Assembly (NCBI GenBank): GCA_965658025.1
Contig: CBFHQL010000023.1
Span: 1 to 24,856, forward strand
Source: UBA3537 sp965658025
GTDB taxonomy: Bacteria; Bacteroidota; Bacteroidia; Flavobacteriales; Flavobacteriaceae
Reading direction: 5' to 3'
DNA: 24,856 bases
The notes beneath the pieces are model-generated. The model was not told where the DNA came from. It was given only the letters and a program-made list of their open reading frames with translations, and did not search any database. A program made the translations under genes and the position numbers. This document shows, in pieces, positions 1 through 8,187 of this stretch. How positions within the stretch are numbered: position 1 is the stretch's first letter; each line of letters opens with the position of its first letter.

Positions 1-1
1 A

Positions 2-2005
2 TTTGATCCCGCAATGAATCCCGATGGACTTCAACGCTTTGCGCATTGGGCGAATACCAATAAAAACATCAACTTAAATCCTGACCCAAACGATCGTGAA
101 TATCATGAGAATTGGCCAGGTGGACGCACCAATCACTATTGGTTTGACATGAATCGAGATTGGCTACCCGTGCAATTACCCGAATCTAGAGCACGCATTA
201 CAACATTTCATCAATGGATGCCCAATATTTTGACTGATCATCATGAAATGGGAACCAATTCGAGCTTTTTCTTTCAACCTGGAATTCCGTCAAGAACACA
301 TCCACTGACACCACAATTAAACCAACAGCTTACCAAAGAAATTGGCACCTATCACGCTCAAGCTTTTGATGAATTAGGGTCTTTGTATTATTCGGAAGAA
401 AATTATGATGATTTTTATTATGGTAAAGGGTCTACTTTTCCAGACATCAATGGGAGTATCGGCATTTTATTTGAACAAGCCAGTTCGCGTGGGCATATCC
501 AAGAAAGTGATAATGGACTACTGACCTTCCCGTTTACAATCAGAAATCAACTCACTGCTGGATTATCGACATTAAAAGCCGCCGTAAACATGCGGGTAAA
601 ATTACTTCAATATCAGTTTGATTTTTTTGAAAATGCGCGCAATGAAGCGAAATCACAAGCGCAAGATGCTTATGTTTTTGGCGATCAAAATGACTCTGCT
701 AAAGCGTTTCATTTGGCTGAAATTTTAGACCGGCATCAAATCCAAGTTCATGCACTGAAAAATGACATTACTATTGATGGTATGACATTCAAAAAATCAA
801 ATTCCTATATTGTTCCGAAACAACAAAAACACAGCAGATTGCTCAACGCAATGTTTGAACGCCGTACAAGATTTCAAGACAGTTTGTTTTATGATATCTC
901 GGCATGGACTTTTCCACTAGCATTCGATTTGGATTACAGTGACAAGGCCAAAATAAAACATGCTGACAAAATGGTTAATCCAACGCTTAAAGAAGGAAAA
1001 TTGACACAAAAAAGCAATTATGCATACATCATGCCTTGGAATGATTATTACAGCCCCAAAGCATTGAATCAACTTATGCAACAAAATATTCGAGTGAAAA
1101 TGGCTATGCAACCATTTCATTCAGAAGCTAAAAATTTTGACTATGGCAGTATTCTTATTCCTGTTCAAAATCAAAACTATTCCTCTGAAAAACTTGCACA
1201 AATCTTAGAAAAAATTACCCAAGAAAGTCACCTTACAATTTATGGTATCTCTACTGGAGTTTCGGTCGGCCCTGATTTGGGAAGTAATAATTTCAGAACA
1301 CTCACAAAACCTAATATGGCGCTTGTAGTTGGACGCGGTATCGATGCTTATGATGCGGGGGAAATTTGGCATTTGATGGATACACGCTACAACATGCCTA
1401 TCACGAAATTAGACGTTTCCTTTTTGGCTCAAACAAATCTTAAGCGTTACAATTGCATTGTTTTACCAAACACCTATGGTTTAGAAGATAAGGTCGCTCA
1501 AAAACTTAAAAGTTGGGTAGAAAACGGAGGCACATTAGTCGCTTACCAAAATGCATTAAAATGGCTTAAGAAACATAAAATGTTTTCTATGGAACTTCAA
1601 TCTAAAACTTTAGAGGCTAAAAATATTAGTTTCGAAGATCGGTCAAAATTTAGAGGAGCTCAAGGCATTGGTGGAGCTATTTTTGAAGCAAAAATAGACC
1701 GCTCTCACCCCATAAATTTTGGATATGACAGCAACAAATTGGCCTTGTTTCGCAATACGACTATTTTCATTAAACCTGACAAAAACAGTTATAATAACCC
1801 AATTCAATACAGTCAAAATCCACTTTTGAGTGGATATATTTCGAAAGAAAACTTAGAACTGATAAAAGGTACTATCCCTTTTAAAGTTGAACGGCTTGGG
1901 CAAGGTAAAGTTATTGGATTCACCGATAATACCAATTTTAGAGCATTTTGGTATGGTACCAACAAGTTGTTGATGAATGCCCTATTTTTTAGAGATGAAT
2001 TCTAA
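2..2005 (+). CDS. M14-family zinc carboxypeptidase with C-terminal GATase1-like domain (5' partial)
   Basis: The gene enters from the left edge: the reading frame is open from base 2 (FDPA before the first Met at 14), so the N-terminus is missing. Numbering from that Met, an NPDG motif lies at 2-5, MNRDW at 46-50 (the substrate-binding Asn-Arg pair of M14 enzymes), DHHEMG at 75-80 (third zinc ligand) and ILFEQASSRG at 151-160, with E154 as the probable catalytic Glu. The first zinc motif (HxxE) should lie upstream of the window. Residues about 435-530 (MALVVGRGIDAYDAGE..., then an IVLPNTYG strand and VENGGTLVAY) look like the class I glutamine-amidotransferase-like fold that follows the peptidase in a Bacteroidota M14 subfamily. 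Such proteins are usually exported. The substrate is unknown; cleavage of peptides or peptidoglycan-derived peptides is inferred. The stop codon lies 2 bases from the end of convergent csaA. Confidence 0.88.
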   Translation, partial: FDPAMNPDGLQRFAHWANTNKNINLNPDPNDREYHENWPGGRTNHYWFDMNRDWLPVQLPESRARITTFHQWMPNILTDHHEMGTNSSFFFQPGIPSRTHPLTPQLNQQLTKEIGTYHAQAFDELGSLYYSEENYDDFYYGKGSTFPDINGSIGILFEQASSRGHIQESDNGLLTFPFTIRNQLTAGLSTLKAAVNMRVKLLQYQFDFFENARNEAKSQAQDAYVFGDQNDSAKAFHLAEILDRHQIQVHALKNDITIDGMTFKKSNSYIVPKQQKHSRLLNAMFERRTRFQDSLFYDISAWTFPLAFDLDYSDKAKIKHADKMVNPTLKEGKLTQKSNYAYIMPWNDYYSPKALNQLMQQNIRVKMAMQPFHSEAKNFDYGSILIPVQNQNYSSEKLAQILEKITQESHLTIYGISTGVSVGPDLGSNNFRTLTKPNMALVVGRGIDAYDAGEIWHLMDTRYNMPITKLDVSFLAQTNLKRYNCIVLPNTYGLEDKVAQKLKSWVENGGTLVAYQNALKWLKKHKMFSMELQSKTLEAKNISFEDRSKFRGAQGIGGAIFEAKIDRSHPINFGYDSNKLALFRNTTIFIKPDKNSYNNPIQYSQNPLLSGYISKENLELIKGTIPFKVERLGQGKVIGFTDNTNFRAFWYGTNKLLMNALFFRDEF

Positions 2006-2007
2006 AA

Positions 2008-2340
2008 TTATTGAACCGTTGCTCCATTGGGTATCTTTTGCTCTGGATTAAGCAATACCACATCGTTTTCACGAACTGCACCAAGGACCAAACACTGGCT
2101 TTTGAAGTTTGCAATTTGTTTGTCTTCAAAATTCACATTGGCTACAATTTGTTTATGCAGCAAATCTTCTTTGGCGTACAGTGTAGTAATTTGTGCTGAT
2201 GATTTTTTAATCCCAAGCGGACCAAAATCTATAGTCAATTGATAAGCCGGTTTGTGGGCCTTTGGAAAATCATCCACTTCAATAATAGTCCCCACACGCA
2301 AATCTAATTTTTGAAAATCTTCAAATAAAACTTCTTTCAT
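2008..2340 (-). CDS. csaA: CsaA-type tRNA-binding / chaperone-like protein
   Basis: A 110-residue protein made of a single tRNA-binding OB-fold domain. The visible family signatures are LDLRVGTIIEVDDFP near the N-terminus, the GIKKSSAQITTLY segment in the middle, VANVNFEDKQIANFKS, and the closing VVLLNPEQKIPNGATVQ. Together these match B. subtilis CsaA in order and length, so the protein appears full length. CsaA is a cytosolic homodimer described as binding tRNA and having chaperone or secretion-related activity; its exact role is not settled. The ATG at 2340 is the natural start because the OB-fold begins within ten residues. It diverges from the thioredoxin-like gene across 48 bases and converges tightly on the M14 peptidase gene. 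Confidence 0.93.
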   Translation of the reverse strand: MKEVLFEDFQKLDLRVGTIIEVDDFPKAHKPAYQLTIDFGPLGIKKSSAQITTLYAKEDLLHKQIVANVNFEDKQIANFKSQCLVLGAVRENDVVLLNPEQKIPNGATVQ

Positions 2341-2347
2341 TTATATG

Positions 2348-2368
2348 TAACTTTACAACGTAAAGATA
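2348..2368. promoter_or_regulatory. Palindromic divergent promoter region, csaA / thioredoxin-like gene
   Basis: The 48-base gap between two divergent start codons holds an imperfect inverted repeat: TAACTTTAC, spacer AAC, GTAAAGATA. Eight of nine positions are complementary. Each arm read outward gives a near match to the Bacteroidota -7 element TAnnTTTG: TAACTTTA for the plus gene and TATCTTTA for csaA. No TTG -33 element lies at the usual distance on either side. I infer two overlapping core promoters; an operator role for the palindrome is possible but unproven. Confidence 0.45.
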
Positions 2369-2388
2369 TCATTTAAAAACAAAACAGC

Positions 2389-2943
2389 ATGGCTAGAACA
2401 CCCTCAAATATGTTGGCGCTTGGCACTGTAGCGCCTCCATTTAGTTTATTGGATACAGTTTCTAATGAATTTAAAACTTTAGCACAAGTTCAAGGAAAAC
2501 ATGGGACTGTGGTGGTGTTCATTTGCAACCACTGCCCTTTTGTAGTTCATATCAATGAAGCCCTGGTTGATATTGCCAATGGGTATCAAGAGAAAGGTGT
2601 GAAATTTGTAGCCATATCGAGCAATGATGTAGAACATTATCCACAAGATGGCCCAAAGCAAATGAAGGTACAGGCCGAAAAATTAAATTATCCTTTCCCC
2701 TATTTATTCGACGAAACCCAAGCCATAGCCAAAGCATATGATGCGGCTTGTACTCCAGATTTTTTTCTTTTTGATGAAAAGCTAAAGCTAGTATACAGAG
2801 GTCAAATGGATGATTCAAGACCAGGAAATGATCTTCCTATCGATGGTGCTGATTTAAAAAATGCTATGGACTGTTTATTACAAAACACACCAAATACACG
2901 GATACAAAAGCCAAGTATTGGGTGTAATATTAAGTGGAAATAG
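2389..2943 (+). CDS. Thioredoxin-fold peroxiredoxin-like protein (PRX_like1 type)
   Basis: A 184-residue AhpC/TSA-type thioredoxin-fold protein. APPFSLLDT (15-23) is the usual redoxin entry, followed by the redox motif CNHCPFV (C46-x-x-C49), the strand GVKFVAISSND, and a TPDFFLFD stretch that supplies the cis-Pro before the last core strands. The end PSIGCNIKWK is the conserved Gly-Cys-x-Ile-Lys-Trp tail of the PRX_like1 group. It has no signal peptide or membrane segment, so it is probably cytosolic. Known members are annotated as redoxin or thioredoxin family proteins with poorly defined partners; a disulfide reductase or peroxidase role is inferred. The ATG at 2389 begins MARTPSNMLALG. The stop codon is 2 bases from the convergent LysM gene. 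Confidence 0.9.
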   Translation: MARTPSNMLALGTVAPPFSLLDTVSNEFKTLAQVQGKHGTVVVFICNHCPFVVHINEALVDIANGYQEKGVKFVAISSNDVEHYPQDGPKQMKVQAEKLNYPFPYLFDETQAIAKAYDAACTPDFFLFDEKLKLVYRGQMDDSRPGNDLPIDGADLKNAMDCLLQNTPNTRIQKPSIGCNIKWK

Positions 2944-2945
2944 AT

Positions 2946-4889
2946 TTAATCCTCAACCTTCACAATAAACAAATCCTCATATTTTAGAATATAGGCAGAC
3001 TGATTGACATAACCACCATTTACGCCTTGTGTGTATTTAAACTTATTTTCTAAATAATTTGTTTGAATCGTTGTTAATTGTTCAAAAACAGAATCATAGG
3101 CCGCTAAGCGTAACAATAGGTCTAAAGTCAAATCAAAGCCACGAGTGGCATAGCGTGTGGGGTATGCGCCAAACCTTTGTTTGTAGTTTTTGGTAAAGGA
3201 ATTTAAGTCTTCTTTGTAGAAATGAACCGACGGAAATTGAAAATTCAAATTCGATAAATCTGTGTTGGAAATATTACTACCCATAAAGGCCTTGTTGCGG
3301 TTTGTGGTGATCAAAATCAATTCGCGTTCAACCTTAAATTCAACGTTCTTATTATCTTCATCTTTTTGTAAAGTAATTCCATTTAGTCCATTAAGCATAC
3401 TGGTTACATTGGACGCAAAACCTTCATTGTTGGTCTCCAAAAACACTAAAGTTCTTCCTGGTTGCAAGGCCTTTTGTACAGTTTCAAATTGAATATAAAA
3501 TTGCTCTTTTCCTTCATCATCACGCTGTGAAGTAAGTAAGGTTGCATGGGGGTAAACCGTTTGTATTTTTTTTGCTCTTTTAATTGACTTCGAGTCTGAA
3601 ATGATTAAGGTTTGATGCGGAATAGTATCTTTTTGGGCATGGCGTAACAGCTTTTCGGCCATCCATTCATCATCGGGAATCGTTTGGATAAGGTTGTCCT
3701 CGCGTTGGGTAAATTGTACAAAAGGCGAAACTACGGCCGTATTTGTAGATTGTAATGCTTGTGCAACAGTATTATTATTTTTTTGGGTTAGTGGCCCTAA
3801 AATAAAGTCGTATTGCGAAAAATCGTTGGTGCGCAATAGGCGGTTTGTTGTTTGTGGACTGGCTTCTGTATCAAATACATCCAAAGCAACAGAAATCCCC
3901 AAACGTTGAGCAGAGTCCAAAGCCATCTCGACACCTGCATAAAATTCAGTGGAAATACGGATATATCCATCACGCTGAATTTGTTGTTTGGCCAATTTGA
4001 TGGAATCAAAATCAACAGAATTGACTTTAAAAGGAAGTAAAAGCGCTACCGATTTTGGACGTAAAAACTTCAATTGGTCGGCCAATCGTGTTTCTTCTAA
4101 AGCATCCAAATCGACACCTTCAATACTTGTTTTGGGAACTTTTAAGACCATACCAACTTTTAATCCTGATTCAGCCAAACCAGGATTCAGTTGTTCCAAA
4201 ACATCTTGTGCGATGCCTAATTTTTTGTACAACCTATAAAATCCCTCTTTGGGCAATACTTCATAAAATCCATAACGCTCGTCTGTTACATCTTGTTCTT
4301 TTTCAGTATCTATATTGGGCACATTGAGTTGCTGACCTAGCTGTAAAACAGCACCCATGTTGGGATTAAGCGCCTCTAATTCTTGTACGGAAATTCCAAA
4401 TTTATAAGCCACACGCCACTTCCCTTCTTTTGGCAAAACGGTATATGTTTTTACCGCTTGAGGAACTACAGCAACAGTTTTTGTTTTGTATTTAGGAACG
4501 TAAATTTTATCTTTAAACTGTAATGCCTTAGTGTACAATTGTTGGTTGTGTTTCTTGAGTTCTTTTACAGAAGTGTTGTATTTTTTTGCAATGCTGTACA
4601 GCGATTCTTTGCGCTTGACACGATGAACCTTATATGAAACCAGTTCTTTTATTTGAGTAGTTTCATTTGTCTTCTTTTCAATCGGATTGGGGATAACCAA
4701 AACTTTTCCAACAGCAAGATGATCTTTGGCGTCTGGATTGAGTACTAAAATATCTTCTGGAATTACGCCATAACGTTGAGCAATAGTCTCTAAGGTATCT
4801 TTAGCATCAACGGTATGGGTGCGTAGTGTTTGCGCAGATAGTACTGTCAAACACAATAAGAATATGGTACTAAAAAGAAATCTATTCAT
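2946..4889 (-). CDS. Exported protein with four LysM-like repeats and a type 1 periplasmic-binding domain
   Basis: I start this at the ATG at 4889 (647 residues). That gives a clean signal peptide (MNRFLFSTIFLLCLTVLSAQ), while the longer frame from 4946 overlaps the promoter and adds a polar, basic stretch. Four LysM or LysM-like repeats follow at about 24-67, 85-132, 147-191 and 207-252. The last two are degenerate and share a VLPKEG opening. From about 282 to the end the sequence reads as a two-lobed periplasmic binding-protein domain (KSVALLLPFK, FYAGVEMALDSAQRLG, FDFILGPL-like strand, TAVVSPF), related to the LpoA and amino-acid ABC substrate-binding fold. It probably sits on peptidoglycan in the periplasm and may sense or regulate cell-wall enzymes; this role is inferred from the domains. 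It lies just downstream of guaA but has its own promoter match. Confidence 0.87.
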   Translation of the reverse strand: MNRFLFSTIFLLCLTVLSAQTLRTHTVDAKDTLETIAQRYGVIPEDILVLNPDAKDHLAVGKVLVIPNPIEKKTNETTQIKELVSYKVHRVKRKESLYSIAKKYNTSVKELKKHNQQLYTKALQFKDKIYVPKYKTKTVAVVPQAVKTYTVLPKEGKWRVAYKFGISVQELEALNPNMGAVLQLGQQLNVPNIDTEKEQDVTDERYGFYEVLPKEGFYRLYKKLGIAQDVLEQLNPGLAESGLKVGMVLKVPKTSIEGVDLDALEETRLADQLKFLRPKSVALLLPFKVNSVDFDSIKLAKQQIQRDGYIRISTEFYAGVEMALDSAQRLGISVALDVFDTEASPQTTNRLLRTNDFSQYDFILGPLTQKNNNTVAQALQSTNTAVVSPFVQFTQREDNLIQTIPDDEWMAEKLLRHAQKDTIPHQTLIISDSKSIKRAKKIQTVYPHATLLTSQRDDEGKEQFYIQFETVQKALQPGRTLVFLETNNEGFASNVTSMLNGLNGITLQKDEDNKNVEFKVERELILITTNRNKAFMGSNISNTDLSNLNFQFPSVHFYKEDLNSFTKNYKQRFGAYPTRYATRGFDLTLDLLLRLAAYDSVFEQLTTIQTNYLENKFKYTQGVNGGYVNQSAYILKYEDLFIVKVED

Positions 4890-4915
4890 GTTGTTGTTTT
4901 GGCGCATTGAGTTTT

Positions 4916-4946
4916 TAAAACTACAGCGCAGTTTTGAGAAATCCAA
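4916..4946 (-). promoter_or_regulatory. Promoter of the LysM/binding-domain gene
   Basis: Reading the minus strand, TTG (4946-4944) is followed after 20 bases by TAGTTTTA (4923-4916), a 7 of 8 match to the Bacteroidota -7 element TAnnTTTG at normal spacing. Initiation would fall near 4910 and leave a leader of about 20 bases before the ATG at 4889. This supports that start over the upstream frame opening at 4946. Confidence 0.6.
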
Positions 4947-4949
4947 ATC

Positions 4950-6485
4950 TTATTCCCATTCTATAGTGGCTGGTGGTTTAGAGCTAATATCGTACACAAC
5001 TCTGTTTACACCTTTGACTTTGTTAATGATGTCATTAGATGTTTTTTGTAAAAATTCGTAGGGTAAATTCACCCAATCGGCGGTCATACCGTCTGTGCTT
5101 TCCACGGCTCTAAGGGCAACACATTTTTCATAAGTACGTTCATCACCCATCACCCCAACACTATTGACTGGCAGCAACATAGCACCAGCTTGCCATACGC
5201 TGTCGTATAGACCCCATTCGCGTAATCCATTGATAAAAATAGCATCTACATCTTGTAATATACGCACCTTTTCGGCAGTAATATCACCCAAAATTCGAAT
5301 GGCCAAACCAGGGCCTGGAAAAGGATGACGTCCCAATAGTTGTGCATCAATCCCCATTGAAGCACCCACGCGGCGTACTTCGTCTTTAAATAGTGCTTTT
5401 AATGGTTCTACAACGTTTAATTTCATAAAATCTGGCAATCCACCTACATTGTGATGACTTTTTATGGTTGCACTCGGTCCCCCTGTAGCCGAAACACTTT
5501 CAATTACATCGGGATAAATAGTCCCTTGAGCCAACCATTTTACGTCTTTGATTAAATGTGCTTCATCATCAAAAACTTCGATAAAAACACGCCCTATGGC
5601 TTTGCGTTTCTGTTCTGGGTCATCAATTCCTGCCAATGCGTCCAAAAAACGTGCCGAAGCATCAACACCTTTGACGTTCAACCCCATCCCTTCGTATTGT
5701 TTCAATACACTGCTGAATTCATTTCTACGCAACAATCCATTATTGACAAAAATGCAATACAAGTTTTTCCCAATAGCTTTGTTGAGTAAAATAGCGGCTA
5801 CCGTAGAATCTACACCACCAGAAAGTCCCAAAACAACTTTATCATTTTGTAATTGTGCTTTTAAATCGACTACGGTTTCTTCTACAAATGAATCGGATGT
5901 CCAATCTTGTTGTAAGCCTGCAATTTTGACTAGAAAATTCTTTAAAAGTGTTTTTCCATCTGTAGAATGGTACACCTCGGGGTGAAACTGTATGGCATAA
6001 GTCTGTTCCCCTTCAATTTTATAAGCGGCGTTTTCAACATCATGCGTACTGGCCAATAACACCCCATTAGTGGGCAATGTTTTGATGGTATCGCTATGGC
6101 TCATCCACACTTGGCTACCTTCAGAAATGCCGTCAAAAAACAATTCTTCTTTTTGGATAAAAGACAAATTTGCTCGACCGTATTCTCTTGTATTTGAGGG
6201 CGCCACATTTCCACCAGAAAAATGGGCTAAGTATTGCGCACCGTAACACACCGCCAATAGTGGTTTTTTTGCACGGATTTCCGACAAATCAGGGTGCAGC
6301 GCATCATCGCCACGAACAGATTGTGGACTTCCTGAAAGCACGACCGCTTTGTAGGCCTCTATTGAGGTTGGAATTTTGTTGTAGGGATGGATTTCGCAGT
6401 AAATGTTCAACTCTCTTACACGGCGTGCGATGAGTTGTGTATATTGAGATCCAAAATCGAGAATTAATACCTTATCGTGTTGCAT
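4950..6485 (-). CDS. guaA: GMP synthase (glutamine-hydrolysing)
   Basis: This enzyme converts XMP, ATP and glutamine to GMP, the last step of guanine nucleotide synthesis, in the cytosol. At 511 residues it has the usual two-part length. The N-terminal class I amidotransferase contains LILDFGSQYTQLIARRVREL, nucleophile C80 in AVCYGAQ, and the H168/E170 pair in QFHPEVYHS. The ATP pyrophosphatase domain has the PP-loop LSGGVDST near 221-228, PDVIESVSATGGPSATIKSHHN, and GRHPFPGPGLAIRILG. It ends with the dimerisation-domain signature YDISSKPPATIEWE. The ATG at 6485 gives MQHDKVLILDFG; the in-frame TTG two codons upstream lies inside a promoter-like element, so I reject it. The downstream neighbour on the same strand is the LysM protein. 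Confidence 0.97.
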   Translation of the reverse strand: MQHDKVLILDFGSQYTQLIARRVRELNIYCEIHPYNKIPTSIEAYKAVVLSGSPQSVRGDDALHPDLSEIRAKKPLLAVCYGAQYLAHFSGGNVAPSNTREYGRANLSFIQKEELFFDGISEGSQVWMSHSDTIKTLPTNGVLLASTHDVENAAYKIEGEQTYAIQFHPEVYHSTDGKTLLKNFLVKIAGLQQDWTSDSFVEETVVDLKAQLQNDKVVLGLSGGVDSTVAAILLNKAIGKNLYCIFVNNGLLRRNEFSSVLKQYEGMGLNVKGVDASARFLDALAGIDDPEQKRKAIGRVFIEVFDDEAHLIKDVKWLAQGTIYPDVIESVSATGGPSATIKSHHNVGGLPDFMKLNVVEPLKALFKDEVRRVGASMGIDAQLLGRHPFPGPGLAIRILGDITAEKVRILQDVDAIFINGLREWGLYDSVWQAGAMLLPVNSVGVMGDERTYEKCVALRAVESTDGMTADWVNLPYEFLQKTSNDIINKVKGVNRVVYDISSKPPATIEWE

Positions 6486-6488
6486 GCC

Positions 6489-6522
6489 CAAAAGTACTAT
6501 TTATCTCTAAATTTTAAATCAA
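6489..6522 (-). promoter_or_regulatory. Candidate guaA promoter very close to the start codon
   Basis: On the minus strand TACTTTTG (6496-6489) is a perfect TAnnTTTG -7 element, with TTG at 6522-6520, 23 bases upstream. The -7 element ends only 3 bases before the guaA ATG, so transcription from it would begin at or next to the start codon. Either the mRNA is leaderless or nearly so, or the match is fortuitous. Confidence 0.4.
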
Positions 6523-6538
6523 TTTTTTATAAAAAATT
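6521..6538 (-). terminator. AT-only perfect palindrome at the end of bshC (weak terminator candidate)
   Basis: AATTTTTTATAAAAAATT is an 18-base perfect palindrome that includes part of the bshC stop codon. It could form a hairpin, but with no G-C pairs the stem would be weak. It also overlaps the guaA upstream region, so a terminator role is uncertain. Confidence 0.2.
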
Positions 6539-8135
6539 ATAAAGAAATTACAGCAAATCCTTGTTGAAAGGGATTTAATTCTGATTTTAATTTATCCACG
6601 AAATCATCTCCATAAAGTGCATAAAAGGTTGAAAAATTGAGCACACGTTCTTGTAAGTTTCCGTTTGGAAATAGCGCAGATTGCAACGACAATGCTTTTT
6701 CTATTTGTGCTTTGTGCTTTCGTTTTTCGGCTCTAAGCAGTCGTTTTTCCAGATTATCCAACCCTTTGCGTTGTTTTTTTTCTTGGGCTGCTACTGCCCC
6801 TTCAAAAGAAGCGTCGGTTTGCTTGGCAAGGGTATAGAGGGCTTCAAATTGTTTTTTTAGATGGTTTTTTTGACTTGAAAAATCGATCAAACTGCTCTGA
6901 CTTTTAGCCACTTTCGTTGATAATTCATCGGAAGACAAAAATAAATCTTCAAGAGACAAATTTTCTTTTTTTAGTTTTCGCTGTTGCTTTTCTGAGTGTA
7001 CAATTGCAGAACTGCGATGCATCAATAAAGGATAATTTATACCAAAATGATCAAAACACGATTTGAGCTGTAACCAATACGACAGTTCGCCTCCACCACC
7101 AACATAACACAGATTGGGCAAAATTGTTTCTTGATACAAAGGACGCATCAGTACATTTGGAGAAAAGCGCTCTGGATGTCGTTTGAGTTCTTCTAAAACC
7201 CCTTCTAAATCCCAACTCAAATCTGTATTCAGCACTCGAAAAATACCGTCATATTCATCGATACGAGCTCTTAAATTGTTCTTTAAATAAAACAAATTGA
7301 GTGGTCTAGGATTCACTTGAATTTTAAACTCCTTATCTATGTTTTGCAATGCCTTATTGGTGTTTGTCACTTCTTCAAAAACCAACTTATTTTTAAGCTC
7401 ACTTTTTACTACAGGAGCAAATAATGATTTGAGATGTACATCATCACCATCAATGACAAGAAGTCCATCTACTCCAAATAATTGATGCACTAAGCTACGC
7501 GTGGCATCGGCCAAATTAGTGTTTAATCGATATGCTTTTTGAAAACATTGTTCTAAGGATTCAGCATAAGGGGTATCGCTGAGCTTTCCCGTAAATTCTT
7601 TAAAAATTGGAGTCAACCCCTCTGTCGATAATCGTCCTACAGCGCCATTTACCTCATGTGCCCATTCCAGTCGATCTTTACCAAAATAAAAATGATTGAT
7701 TTCATCAAAATCATGATCTTCAGAAGCCATCCAAAATACAGGTACAAAATTGTACTTAGAATATTTTTCTTTTAGGGTTTTGGCCAAATTGATAACCGAA
7801 ATTATCTTATACACAAAATATAATGGCCCACCCATTAGGTTCAATTGATGCCCTGTGGTTACGGTAAACGTATTGTCATTTTTTAAAGATTCTATCTGTG
7901 CACTTACAGTAAGGTCAGGGTTGATGTGCCTGTATTGTTTTTGTACCGCCTCCACCAAAATCTGCCGTTTTTCGTTGGAAAACACATTACCTTTAGCTTT
8001 GATTTGATGCTCAACATTTTCTAATGTTGCAGCTGCCGTATAAAACACGTCCAAATGGGGGTTTTGGGTCATAACCTCATGAAGAAGTTTGGGTAAAGTT
8101 TGTGTTGTTTTATATGGGATAAACGGCATAGCCAT
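6537..8135 (-). CDS. bshC: Putative cysteine ligase BshC, bacillithiol biosynthesis
   Basis: BshC adds cysteine to glucosaminyl-malate in the final step of bacillithiol synthesis, in the cytosol. The 532-residue length fits the family. Signatures are TGHQLNLMGGP (94-104) and FWMASEDHDFDEINHF (about 134-149) in the nucleotidyltransferase-like Rossmann core, and the YVGGGGELSYWLQLK segment further on. A charged coiled-coil rich in Lys, Glu, Leu and Gln (about 400-490) follows, as in the B. subtilis enzyme. Bacillithiol is the low-molecular-weight thiol of many Bacteroidota; bshA and bshB are not in this window. Two ATGs two codons apart (8135 and 8129) could serve as the start. The gene lies 52 bases downstream of rimO on the same strand and has its own -7 element. 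Confidence 0.93.
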   Translation of the reverse strand: MAMPFIPYKTTQTLPKLLHEVMTQNPHLDVFYTAAATLENVEHQIKAKGNVFSNEKRQILVEAVQKQYRHINPDLTVSAQIESLKNDNTFTVTTGHQLNLMGGPLYFVYKIISVINLAKTLKEKYSKYNFVPVFWMASEDHDFDEINHFYFGKDRLEWAHEVNGAVGRLSTEGLTPIFKEFTGKLSDTPYAESLEQCFQKAYRLNTNLADATRSLVHQLFGVDGLLVIDGDDVHLKSLFAPVVKSELKNKLVFEEVTNTNKALQNIDKEFKIQVNPRPLNLFYLKNNLRARIDEYDGIFRVLNTDLSWDLEGVLEELKRHPERFSPNVLMRPLYQETILPNLCYVGGGGELSYWLQLKSCFDHFGINYPLLMHRSSAIVHSEKQQRKLKKENLSLEDLFLSSDELSTKVAKSQSSLIDFSSQKNHLKKQFEALYTLAKQTDASFEGAVAAQEKKQRKGLDNLEKRLLRAEKRKHKAQIEKALSLQSALFPNGNLQERVLNFSTFYALYGDDFVDKLKSELNPFQQGFAVISL

Positions 8136-8155
8136 TTCTAATTTTTAATTGGCTG

Positions 8156-8163
8156 TAAAGATA
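8156..8163 (-). promoter_or_regulatory. Putative -7 element for bshC
   Basis: The minus strand reads TATCTTTA, a 7 of 8 match to TAnnTTTG, 20 bases upstream of the bshC ATG. It is the same 8-mer as the csaA-facing arm of the palindrome at 2348-2368. No TTG -33 box lies 17-23 bases upstream, so this is a partial promoter call. Confidence 0.35.
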
Positions 8164-8187
8164 CTTGAATTAATTCTATAGTAAAAA

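Noticed and set aside
4890..4946. Longer N-terminus for the LysM protein
   Set aside because: It would precede the signal peptide with polar and basic residues and covers the predicted promoter.
5548..5985. A 145-codon plus-strand open frame
   Set aside because: It lies wholly inside guaA on the opposite strand and shows only compositional shadow sequence.
6486..6491. TTG start for guaA two codons upstream
   Set aside because: ATG at 6485 gives the usual N-terminus and the TTG is part of a promoter-like TACTTTTG element.
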